A stretch of 64,000 nucleotides of DNA from Marsupella aquatica. Its lineage: Eukaryota; Marchantiophyta. The stretch is from NCBI GenBank assembly GCA_973895155.1, contig OZ316892.1, positions 16,306,001 through 16,370,000 of the forward strand. Reading direction: 5' to 3'. Under the pieces are notes generated by a model. It saw only the letters and a list, made by a program, of their open reading frames with translations, was not told the DNA's origin and did not search any database. Shown here in pieces: positions 21,853 to 31,220 of the stretch (position 1 is its first letter; each line of letters opens with the position of its first letter). The position numbers and the translations under genes were made by a program.

Positions 21853-22978
21853 AGACTTCATCGGTGTTTGGAGGCAAGAGAAACCAATCAAGCCATTGCT
21901 GCGCTACACACCGAAACTGCAGGAGGGCACTATGCGGTTAACACTACAGTTCAAAAGATCAAAGATGCGGGATATTGGTGGCCCACAATGCACCGAGACA
22001 CTTACAGATATATTCAGAGCTGTGACCCATGCCAGCGAGTGGGGAAACCCACAACTACTTCTAAATGGCCACTCACTCCCATCTTACCACTCTCACCCTT
22101 CGAAAAATGGGGTATAGATTTCATTGGACCCATATCGCCTGCAGCAAGGAACAGTCGCAGCAGATACATTATCTTAGCCACGGATTATATGACAAAATGG
22201 GTCGAGGCTAAGCATACACGACGGAATGACGCTGCCACAGCTGCTAGCTTCCTATTTGAAAATATTATCACTCGTTATGGTTGCCCACTGGAGTTGGTAA
22301 GTGATAGAGGGTTACATTTTTTGAACACTACTATTGAACTCATCACTAGTAAGTATTTGATTAAACATCGCAAATCCACTCCTTATAACCCAAGAGCTAA
22401 TGGACTTACTGAACGTGCTAATGGAATAATGGGAAAGATACTCAACAAAATGGTTGAGGCACACAAAACGGATTGGGACTTGAAACTTCCATCTGCGCTG
22501 TGGGCCTACAGAACAGCTGAGAAGATCACCACTCTTCACACTCCCTTTTATATGGCATTTGGTTTTAACAGTGTCACTCCCATTGAATTTGAAATCCCCA
22601 CCGAGAGAATTGTTTCCCCACAAAGAACTATAGAACCTGAGAGTTTTTCTGCCCGCTTGGAAACCCTGGATATGTTGGAAGAGCACCGGTTGCTGGCTTT
22701 AGAGCAAACCCATCACCAACAAGAGAAAAGGAAGCTCCAATATGATAAGAAGCTAAAGACACCCACTTTACAGGAAGGAGATCTGGTCTTAGTATATGAT
22801 TCAAGGTACATGTTCTTTCCTGGAAAACTACATACTCATTGGATTGGACCTTACACAGTAAAGAAAGTATGGCCTAACGGATCCCTGACATTGCATACCC
22901 TAAGTGGAGACTCTGGACACGCGCATTAATGGCTTCCGAGTTAAGAAGTATTATCTTCCACCACCTGATGGCTTGTGA
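21853..22978 (+). pseudogene. Gypsy A integrase (after in-frame TAG; frameshift near its end)
   Basis: Directly after the TAG at 21850-21852 the same frame shows the HHCC zinc motif (HTETAGGHYAV ... SCDPCQRVGK) and the DDE core: DFIGPISPAARNS, ILATDYMTKWVEA, LVSDRGLHFLN and NGLTERANGIMGKILNKM. A GPY/F domain follows (GDLVLVYDSRYMFF, HWIGPYTVKKVWPNGS). Near 22915 the frame is lost, but a +1 shift restores NGFRVKKYYLPPPDGL and a stop at 22976-22978, 29 nt before the LTR. Integrase inserts retroelement cDNA. This copy carries at least one nonsense and one frameshift mutation. Confidence 0.82.
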
Positions 22979-23365
22979 GGATACGGCGCCGTTTGAAGGG
23001 AGGGCTATGTGGATATACAGTAAACTTGAAAAGCTAAGATTAAGTGCAAATTTTTAAATTTTCTGGTCGCTAAATTTTAAGTTCACTTAAACTTACATTT
23101 TTTACGCCTTTTAGTAAGATACGATCTTATGATCTTACGATCTTACGATCTTACGATCTTATTACCTTACGATTTATGAACTTACGCGGTACTAGAAGAT
23201 TACGCCGTTGCAAGACTAACGGGCGGAAAGTACACTATGAGCCGCATCGCGTGAAATCTTACGACCAGAGCGAATCACTCTCTGCATGACTATTTCCGAT
23301 GCTTACAAGCATCGCTCCGCTTCATCTGATCAGCATCCACCTCAAGATTTGTGAACCCGAGAGCT

Positions 23366-25777
23366 ATGGCAACATTCGATTGTGATGAGGAATACCTCAT
23401 TGATTCTGTGGCAATTCCAAAAGCGCTCGTCATCAGGCTCCCCAGGACCGAAGAGAGCTATGAATCATTACGCCAATCCTTGAGAGAGCTTGGACTGGAA
23501 AAATTATTACGACTACCATGGACTTCAGAGTTGGACACCTACCTGGAAGATTTTGTCAGAGGATCAATTGTCGCCTCACCTTCGCCTACTTCTATTCGAG
23601 GACGGCCCAGCAAATGGACCATAGATCACTTTGCGTATGCTTTTGGATGTTCTGCTGACAGAGAAGCGCTACTTTCGCCCAAGAATGATACATCAACTCC
23701 ATACTTTTCAGGTACCCGGAATAAGAGAAATGGTTGGAATGTGAGTCAATGCAATCATTTGGAGCTAAGAATTCTTTTGGAATTTTTGGTTCCTATTTTT
23801 CATCCCAAGAAACCAACTGTTTGCTCCATTTCTCTGGCCAATACCATCATCGCTGCGCACAGTGGTAGAGTAAAGGTCAATTGGGCTTTGGTATTTTTCA
23901 ATGTTGTGAGGGATCAACTTCGGACATTAAGGGCGAATCAATCAACTCAACTGCAAAACTATCTAGCCCAGCTATACTCCGCTTTTGATTGCTCACTTCC
24001 TGAGGAGGTGATGGAGAGAGATTATCTTATGGAAGAAATCTCCAAGTTGTGGGAACAAGATGAAATTATGCCTACTACAGCAGAAGAGGCAAACGTCATA
24101 TCGCCAGCTTCTCCAGGCAGCCGGGCAAGTCTTCACAATTCAAGTCCTTCAGATGAGGTACCCATGGACCTAGAAGCACTTACTACAGATGCTGAGATGA
24201 TAGACTACCCAGGGATCCCCTCACCACCCCTTTCCACAGGAATTGGGAAGTTTCCTATTCGACTTGCACAGGACGACTCCAATCAGACCCTGATCAGTAA
24301 GGTGTGTGCTTTGCTCAACTGTGACTTTCATTCACTGTACGAGACCATTGAGCAATTGCGCCATGACGCAGTGACATAGGTTCCTCCTTCTGCACTTTCA
24401 TCTCCGGATCATGAGAATTCGCCATCATCTTCACCTCCAGCAGAAATTCAGCTCTCCACAGAGGAACTTTTTGCTGTTAAGACCGTGGCTCAAATCTCAG
24501 TTCCATCCCCTACAGACTTGAAGGAGACCTCACCTACAAATTCAGAGCCTCCTCCCTGCTCATCTGTAGAACATCACTCCTGCCTTAAGATTGTCCATGA
24601 GTTAACTACTATGTTAGGCTGCCGTTCAGAAGAAGTCACCTCCATAGTCGATGAATTTCTTGATAAACCTGAACCTTCACGCTCCCCACTGCCATCCTCT
24701 CAGTTTCCCTATAGTCCTAATTCCAATTATGAGCCTACTGATAGTCTACCTCATAAATCTTTGCACTCCACACAGCCCTTCTCTCAGCAAGGATTTCCCT
24801 TTTCTGAAGATTCTGATCCTCCATCCACACCAGAATACTTCTTTCCCTATGATATTCCAGTCTGTGACTCACCAGATCAGGGATTCGAAAGAGTTAATGC
24901 AGCCTTGCGATCTAATCCCAACCTTGTTGCAGTTGTCACTTCTTCTACCCAGACTCCTAGAAACGCTATCATCTATAAAATGGAGCCTAGAACACCAGAG
25001 CAACAAGTCCAGAAGTATGTCACCACTTGTAAGGTTATGCATGCCAATACACCGCCTATAAGTGAGTTCTGGAGGTTTTATTATTTGAAGAAAGCAGAGG
25101 CTAGCTACATTTTTGATCTCAGGATGATTGGTACCTCTTGCGTGGAGTTGGCTCAGTTTGATGAGTACTGGACAGATTCAGTCTACTTCCGACCTATACT
25201 GGCCGTTATGTTTCTACAAGGTGATGTTGAAGTTGATGACCCGGATTTAATCTTGGCCTATTTGGGAAATATAGCCGCTTATGCTTTAGATTTCTTACTG
25301 ATTTTTCTAAAACAGAGCAACAAGTCTACTACCCCTGATCACTCATATATTCCCACTGGACCCAAGGTTATCCTTACTTCAACCACTTCTTATGAAGACA
25401 AGCAGCGAGTATGGAACAACATCAGCACGCAGCAGCTAACAAACTACACTCGCTACTTCCGGGATGTGCAGTGGAAATTATGATCCTCCTACAACAAGAT
25501 GCTGAGTACAGAGATGTTCTTACAATTCTACCCATCTGTCTACGCCAACTCGTGCAATTGTTTAGATGTCATAGGCATCTTACGGGAAGCAATCAGAATC
25601 AACCAGTGCTTTTTGGAGAAAAGGATGCCACTTATGTATTGGGGAAGACAGATGAGATGTCTACCTTACATCCGGGATCAACCTCACTGTGATGAAGTAA
25701 GGGAAGCTATTCGGACGCGCACTATTTGGAAAGTAGAAATTAGAGAACCAGAGGATATTCGACAACCAAAAGATTGA
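23366..25777 (+). pseudogene. LTR-internal ORF of gypsy A (about 804 codons, two in-frame stops)
   Basis: One frame runs from ATG 23366 to TGA 25775-25777, broken only by TAG at 24377-24379 and TGA at 25481-25483. The N-terminal part is globular with LRLPWTSELDTYLEDFV, then RPSKWTIDHFAYAFGC and LELRILLEFLVPIFHPKK, followed by a Ser/Pro-rich acidic middle and a C-terminal part with YLKKAEASYIFDLRMIGTS. I do not recognise a catalytic domain. The overall plan recalls the extra ORFs of plant gypsy elements (plant-mobile-domain or 'putative plant transposon protein' type), but that is a loose resemblance. The frame lies inside the LTR, which is unusual. Confidence 0.6.
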
Positions 25778-26198
25778 AGCAGACCTGCAATTTTGTTAAG
25801 TGTCAGAGGCAGTTTCAGTTACTGTACCCCGCTCGATTTTATTAGACATGTTTTAAGATTCCAAAACTCATCAAGTCTTTTTCAGTAGACAACTTATACA
25901 TAGGAAAACACATTGGCAAAGTCTCAATCACTCTGGATTGTAGTTAGAAAGTTAGAAATACTTTAGTTTGCTGAGTTTAGGGTTATTGTTAAGTTTCCGC
26001 GACTACGACTTTACGATCTTATGATCTTATGATCTTACGAACCTACGCTTTTACGAATTACGATCTTACGATACTACGGTAAACTTAACTTAGTTAGTTT
26101 TAGACCTTTTCATACTTAGTTTTCATTTTTGACTTTTTGAGGGTTTTGAAGGGTCATGACTCTTCAACCCCCAAGGGTTTTTCCTCGATGTTTTTCAC

Positions 26199-26205
26199 TA
26201 TAAGT
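26199..26205 (+). promoter_or_regulatory. TATA-like box in gypsy A LTR
   Basis: TATAAGT sits in a CACTATAAGTACC context in the noncoding 3' third of the LTR, where U3 promoter elements would be expected. Transcription starting here would leave the LTR ORF upstream of the start, that is at the 3' end of the genomic RNA. Confidence 0.35.
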
Positions 26206-26992
26206 ACCTTCCACTTCTAATAAGCAGAAGTAAGTAAGTCAGACATGACTTGTCGCCCATTGGTGTTGTCCTTGTGATTTTGGACTTTTTGAAGTTCAGA
26301 GTAGGCAATCCTAGGAGGGACTTACCTCCTTCTTGTATTTTGGAACCCAAATACTTGAAGTAAAACCTCAGTTATGAATCTCGTGAATTATAATGTCAGA
26401 TTCCGCTTTGGTGACACATTGTAATCTCACAAGTTCTTAGAGTTAACCCATTGAGTTTAAGTTGCATTGGAAATGATGTTTTCACCTTCATGTTACTTAG
26501 TACCATCTAAATGCTGAAATATTTATCCTTTTAGATCTTGACTAAGTATCACTTAGGAAGAAAGGTCAAGACATGTTGCCGGCATTTTAAAAGGATACTC
26601 TAGTATGCAGTTTAGATCTGAAAAGCTGTGTGGATTTGAATTCCCTTAAAGTCATTCCATTATTGCTTATGTCTAAGGAGTAACCTTGGTATATTCCAAA
26701 CTCCCTTAAGCATACTCTAAGAGATTTTTCCTTGTGTTTTGTTAATTGCAACCTTTTGCTTAATTGATGGTTATATGATGTTGAGTTATCATCAAAAACT
26801 GCTCATCGCTGTGGAGCGATCTTCAAAGTACCTAATTAAAGTAGTCAAGATTGATTACTATGTGTGACACAACAGCTTAAAGCTTTATTTTTAGTTTATT
26901 ACATCAAACCAACCCAATCTTGTTCTTAACGGGAACGAATATCGAGTTTAGAGACGTAAAAGAGTTCTTTTGGTTCTCTATAGCAAACTACA

Positions 26993-28622
26993 AAGAGAGG
27001 GCTACCTTAGGGAAAGAATTGCAAGAAGCCCGGATTGAGTTAGAAGACGCCCAGAAGGAGCCGGAGGAGGCGCGCAAGGACCTGGATGACACCCAAGAGG
27101 AGTTGGAGGAAAGCACGAGGAAGATGGAGAACTTACAGCGGCGGGCCAACAACCAAACGGAGCGGTTGAAGAAACAAGCCGCAGTATTTAAGTGCTTGGC
27201 TTCATCAAGTCCAACTCAATTGGGGCAACCCAGTTGCCAGGGGTAGTACCGGCCGAAGGACAAGCCAAGACACTCACCCCGGTGCCGGAGGTAAGTGGCA
27301 AGGGAACCGGCTGTCGAAACAGGGAAGAAGAAGAAGCGGAAACCTTCTGGGTCTGGGAGTTATACGGCTTCTCAAGCCGTTGTGCCCGAGAAGGTAAACA
27401 CGGCACCAACCTCCGGCATCAAAACGGCGGTGGATCCATCGGTCCTAGGAAGTGGGGATGGCAAGGCCGAGGCTGGGACAACCAGTAATGAAGCCGAGGT
27501 ACCGGATCCTCCACTAGAACATGCCGGGAAGGCCGTAACCGTATCGGAGGCCATGGCCGAGGCCGAAGCCGAGGGTGGACCGAGTCAGGCCGATGAAGAG
27601 TTGACTCGGTCCGGGGCAGGTAATCTATGAGAGGACGGACCAACGGCAGTGGTTGAGGAGGAAGCATTAGGAGCGTCCATTGAGGATCCGCCACCGGTGT
27701 CGTGACGGTGCAAGGGCGCCGTTCCTTTTAGGGAGGGCGGACGTGGAGGTAGGAAGTGTGAGTGGGCAGGACGGGCGCTGATCTCCAAGTTTAGACTTAG
27801 GATCAGGACCAAGAGACAGTCCTGACACTTAGATTAGTGGGATTGCGGATCCACGGGTAAGGGCAACACTTGTGCTCCTGCCTCGCTGTACATAGGTAGA
27901 TTACAGTTAGGTAGATTACAGATAGGTAGATTAGGCTTACGCTGCAAGGAATCAGGCGGATCCACAGCCAGGATAAGTACCTGGGCTGCGGGGAGTTAAG
28001 GGCCTCTTCTTTAGCAAGTTTTAGTTGCACCAGCAGGGCTGGGATCAAGTAGTAAGAGAAGCTCTCGGTTAGTTATACAGTGACCCTTGTGTATATTCAT
28101 GTTTCCTCATGCCTAAGAGCTGAATAGAGTTGGCCTCACGGCTTAGTTCGCAGAGCTTGTGTATGAGATGTACTGTTTGTATGGCAAGTGCATGGTATAA
28201 CTCAGTCAGAAGGAGTCATTTTGCTATTTGTGTGTCGCATTAACTTGTGTGAAGAGTGCCCACATCGACTAATATAGAGAAGGGAAGCAAGCAAGGGAGT
28301 GAGAGTTGGATGTGTCGAGCTGAGAGAGGTCTTAGCGGCTTAACCAAGCCAATTGGGGATCATTCCGGCGGCGGAATCCAAATATACCTAAAGAAAGTGA
28401 GGAGAAGACAAGGGAAGGCCTAGATTAGGCCGACTTCGTATCTCATGACCCGATGAAGGATCTGTCCAGTATATGTGTATAAAATGTTAATAGTAGTAGT
28501 AGAGGATTAGCAGCGTCCCATGCCGCTAAGCCGCGGAAACGGCCTCGCCGAGGATGAAACCTGCGGGAATCGGCTTGTGCAGGGGGGTTTCTTGGGTTTG
28601 GGGAGTCATGGGACGCACCACA
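26993..28622 (+). repeat. Right part of a family-B LTR (B1), truncated by gypsy A
   Basis: From about 26993 the sequence matches the coiled-coil part and 3' noncoding part of the B LTRs at 42561-54417 and 46128-50764 and ends at the same ...GGGACGCACCACA (28622). The reading frame here is degenerate (frameshift near 27246-27295). A TATAAAA box lies at 28478-28484. The missing left part probably lies beyond gypsy A and the CACTA element. The next 33 bp (28623-28655) do not resemble a primer-binding site. Confidence 0.75.
26999..27675 (+). pseudogene. C-terminal remnant of the B LTR-internal ORF (coiled coil)
   Basis: The frame encodes a long heptad-rich coiled coil (QEARIELEDAQKEPEEARKD, then LEESTRKMENLQRRANNQTE). 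A Gly/Pro/Ala-rich tail with a Lys-rich patch follows in a second frame (GKKKKRKPSGSGSYTASQ). The same order occurs in the other two B copies. A short indel near 27225-27295 separates the two frames. No function can be assigned beyond a self-associating coiled coil. Confidence 0.55.
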
Positions 28623-28655
28623 AAAACCCTTAGCATGAGGAAAAAAAGAGAAAAT

Positions 28656-28679
28656 CAGCCTATTCATTAAAAGTGTATT
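28656..28679 (+). repeat. Left terminal inverted repeat of the 13-kb transposon
   Basis: Twenty-four bases beginning CAGCCTATTCATTAAAAGTG match the reverse complement of 41670-41693 without mismatch. The identity extends one or two bases outward (AT/AT). Confidence 0.9.
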
Positions 28680-28690
28680 ATTATTTGATT

Positions 28691-29013
28691 TATGTACATT
28701 TGGGCAATGAAAAGTGTACTTTTGGGCTTGGAAAAGTGTACATTTGGCCAATGAAAAGTGTACATTTGGGGATAGAAAAATGTACAATTGGCCCAAAGAG
28801 TGTACATTTGGGCAATGAAAAGTGTAAATTTGAACATCAAAATAGGTACATTTGGCTTTAAAAGTGTACATTTGAGTACATTTGGCCTAGAAAGTGTACA
28901 TTTGAGTGAAAAATGCATACATTTGGCTTAAAAAGTGTACATTTAAGTGCATTTGGTCTAGAAAGTGTAACTTTTAATGCAACAAAGTGTACATTTGGCC
29001 TAAAAAGTGTACA
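28691..29013 (+). repeat. Left subterminal repeat array (GTGTACATTTGG-type)
   Basis: About 16 copies of a loose unit AAAGTGTACATTTGGSC, spaced 15-30 bp apart and all in the same orientation, fill this stretch next to the left TIR. Such arrays bind the transposase in other large DNA transposons (Spm, Mutator-like), so the same role is likely here. Confidence 0.8.
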
Positions 29014-29268
29014 TTTGCCTACCAACTCTTCTTATAATCATTTAAAAGAAAGGAATGAATAGAAAAATATTTTTAATTATGTAGAAAAAGCAAACATTCA
29101 TATTCATAATGATCAAAAGTTTAGAAAATGAGGAGATAGTATCAAATTAAAACTATTAGAATAGTAAATAACTAGTACGTAAATTACTATGTTTGAATGA
29201 GTGACTATCTTAGTTACATAAAAACTAGTAACTATCTATTTAATTATTATAGCTTCTAACAACTAAGT
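29014..29268. other. AT-rich spacer
   Basis: AT-rich DNA between the subterminal array and the 3' end of the transposase gene. Nothing else is recognisable. Confidence 0.4.
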
Positions 29269-30863
29269 CTACTTGTCCATCCTTTGAAGATAATTTTGGA
29301 CAGTTTGTAGAACATTTCGAGGGATCTTCAAACCTCTGCCCGCCATGTTTTCTTCTTTCATTCCAGATTTAAAACCATACATTACAGAATTTGCATACTG
29401 CCAATGTTGAGTATTCTCACCAAACCCTAGATCTCGTTCCCAGTGGACATGAAACAATTTAGATACCGCGCACTCTCAGTCACATCAAGTTTAGAGTGTT
29501 TAGGCCTCCACCATTCAACTGGGAACATTGGAGCGTACTGTCGAGGCAGAGAAGGGTTTGTTGAAGATGTAGTTGGGACTTCATGCTTTGGGTCCACCAA
29601 ACCCAAAGCTCTCACCAACCAGAAATGACCTCCACCATTTTTATTCTCCCAATCATCCTCGGGTCGAAGAAATACAAAGTTTCCTTCACAAATATCCTGT
29701 AAAGGAATCCATCGTCCTTGTTCTCTCTCAGCTCGAGATCCAACAAATGGTGTTGCTTGATCTTCCATCTCTTCCAAGACCTCATTTTGAAGAGCCGTTA
29801 TCTCTGCATTCTCCTCATCTTCACTTGGAGGACCACTTTGTTCCGGTTGGTTGACCTTGTAACCAGTGCCGTGGTTAGTCTTAGGCCAAAATCTGTTTTT
29901 CAAGGGAAATTGAGTACTTCCCTCCCCTTCTAGTGCGAGCCCATTTGTCAACAACTTCACAATTCTCTCCCAATATTTCACAAGAGGAAATCTTTCCTTA
30001 TATGCTATAGATGTCTCATCAGTGCAACTCCTTCTCAAAAATTCAAGGTACTTGTTAAGAAATGGGATAATCTCTTCAGATTTTTTGTGTATCTCTCCAA
30101 TGGATTTAGCTAAGGGCTCTCCACTAGGTAAAAGAAGAGAATTTGTTGTCAGATCTGTTGCCCAAATGCACCTTCCACCAACTGGAGCCCAAGCTTGCTT
30201 TACATGGGACTTATACTGAAATATTGGTACATTATCTCTCATAGAGAAAAGAAATGATACAGGTTTTGAGTGACCTTGAATATCTTTCACCTTGAAAGTT
30301 TGAAGATATTCTTTGTAAGATGCAACTTCTTGTATCAATCTGGGAACTGGATGAATGCTCTCGCATTCCCATACCTCTGCCATAAGAGCAAGGAGGGTTG
30401 CAACTTCTTTGTGCTGAACTTGATATGATACCTTTGAAAAGAGTGCATCAACATCTTCGTGCGTATGACCAACCATTAGAAAAGACATTTGAACAGTTTC
30501 AAATACTCCTCTACTCACAAGCTCGCTACAAAATGCCATGACAGTCTGGTTTTTGTTGTCCTTTGCTGAATTATCCATCTGCAATGTTAGGTGCCTTGGC
30601 AAGGGCTTGAACGATGGACTGCCTTGCTCTCCTTGCATGTCTTCTCCTTCATCCTCATCTTGTTGGTTTGGGACGGTCTCAGTCCGACTCTCAGCTCCAT
30701 CTTCAGAACCAATATACCTATTCATCGGTATATTCTTTGGTTCCAAATAACCCGTCAAAAATGCTTCAAAGTCAAGTAGGGCTTGAAAGAAAGGTCTGTG
30801 AGGTTCCCAATGAAGGCCATCCAACATGTCACCTGTCTTGTCTCCATTGTACTCTTCAAGGTC
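29269..30863 (-). pseudogene. DUF7869-type DDE transposase, C-terminal half
   Basis: This continues the frame of 30864-31220 beyond a lone TGA (30864-30866). It encodes HLTLQMDNSAKDNKNQTVMA, which fits the second catalytic Asp (QMDN), then VQMSFLMVGHTHEDVDALFS, the hallmark GHTHEDxD motif that should supply the third acidic residue. These are signatures of the DUF7869 family found in many plant, oomycete and animal transposon-like genes. Near 29450 the frame is lost, but an overlapping frame (29269-29457) supplies the expected tail KIPRNVLQTVQNYLQRMD. Together with the stop and an upstream frameshift this indicates a decayed transposase. Introns could explain part of the discontinuity but I see no matching splice sites. 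Confidence 0.75.
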
Positions 30864-31220
30864 TCAAAGACACTTAGCCAAGGATGTCACTGTGAAATCG
30901 GCATCTCCTGGCCAAAGGCCAGTGACACTAAAGTGTGCATAAACTCTTGGATCCCTCCCGTGGGTCAACATCCCTGTGAGAGCAATAGGTAGCGGCATTC
31001 CATGACCCGAAAGAGATTTAGGAGTACTAACCATTTTTGGAATCCATGTCTTTGCTTGATCCATCTTGTCGTGAATAATGCAAAGATATTCTCCTGGGTG
31101 TTGTTTGGCCATCACTCGATGAGCGTAGTAAACATATCTACGTGACATTTGCTCATGAAGATGTTGCGCTCGCTTTTCTTCAATTTGAGCACGTTCTTTT
31201 TTCCTTCTTTCTCGCATCAA
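30864..31220 (-). pseudogene. DUF7869-type transposase, segment with first catalytic Asp
   Basis: The 118-codon segment starts with a highly charged helix (ERRKKERAQIEEKRAQHLHE) and then shows EYLCIIHDKMDQAKTWIPKM, the D-x-MDQ-x-KT-x-x-P motif that carries the first catalytic Asp in this family. It overlaps the end of the upstream 607-codon frame by four bases with a one-base shift, and it ends at a single in-frame TGA whose other side is the rest of the transposase. It is therefore the middle part of one gene. Confidence 0.75.

Larger units (their letters stand above)
17760..26992 (+). mobile_element. Ty3/gypsy retrotransposon family A (3' part), non-chromovirus
   Basis: Gag, protease, reverse transcriptase, RNase H and integrase occur in gypsy order on the plus strand, followed by a polypurine tract (GAAGGGAGGGCTA, 22995-23007) and an LTR at 23008-26992. 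The 5' LTR and start of gag are missing because the CACTA element cuts in at 17759. The integrase ends in a GPY/F module (WIGPYTVKKVW) and no chromodomain is seen, pointing to the non-chromovirus (Tat/Athila-like) side. To the right the element abuts the family-B coiled-coil sequence, with AAGAG (26993-26997) as a likely right target-site copy. Confidence 0.8.
23008..26992 (+). repeat. 3' LTR of gypsy A, about 3985 bp, containing a long ORF
   Basis: It starts TGTGGATATACAG right after the polypurine tract and ends ...CTATAGCAAACTACA, giving the standard TGT...ACA pair. The right limit is where the family-B coiled-coil sequence resumes (AGGGCTACC). The LTR opens with noncoding DNA that includes five TTACGATC-like 8-bp repeats (23119-23165), then an 804-codon frame (23366-25777), then about 1.2 kb of noncoding DNA with similar TTACGATC repeats (26010-26070) and a TATA-like box at 26199. 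The left LTR is not in the window, so the limits rest on the PPT, the TG/CA ends and comparison with family B. Confidence 0.65.

Noticed and set aside
27419-27812. Pro/Arg-rich minus-strand ORFs
   Set aside because: Antisense of the B LTR coiled-coil tail region.
28623-28655. Primer-binding site after the B1 LTR
   Set aside because: AAAACCCTTAGCATGAGG does not resemble a tRNA 3'-end complement.
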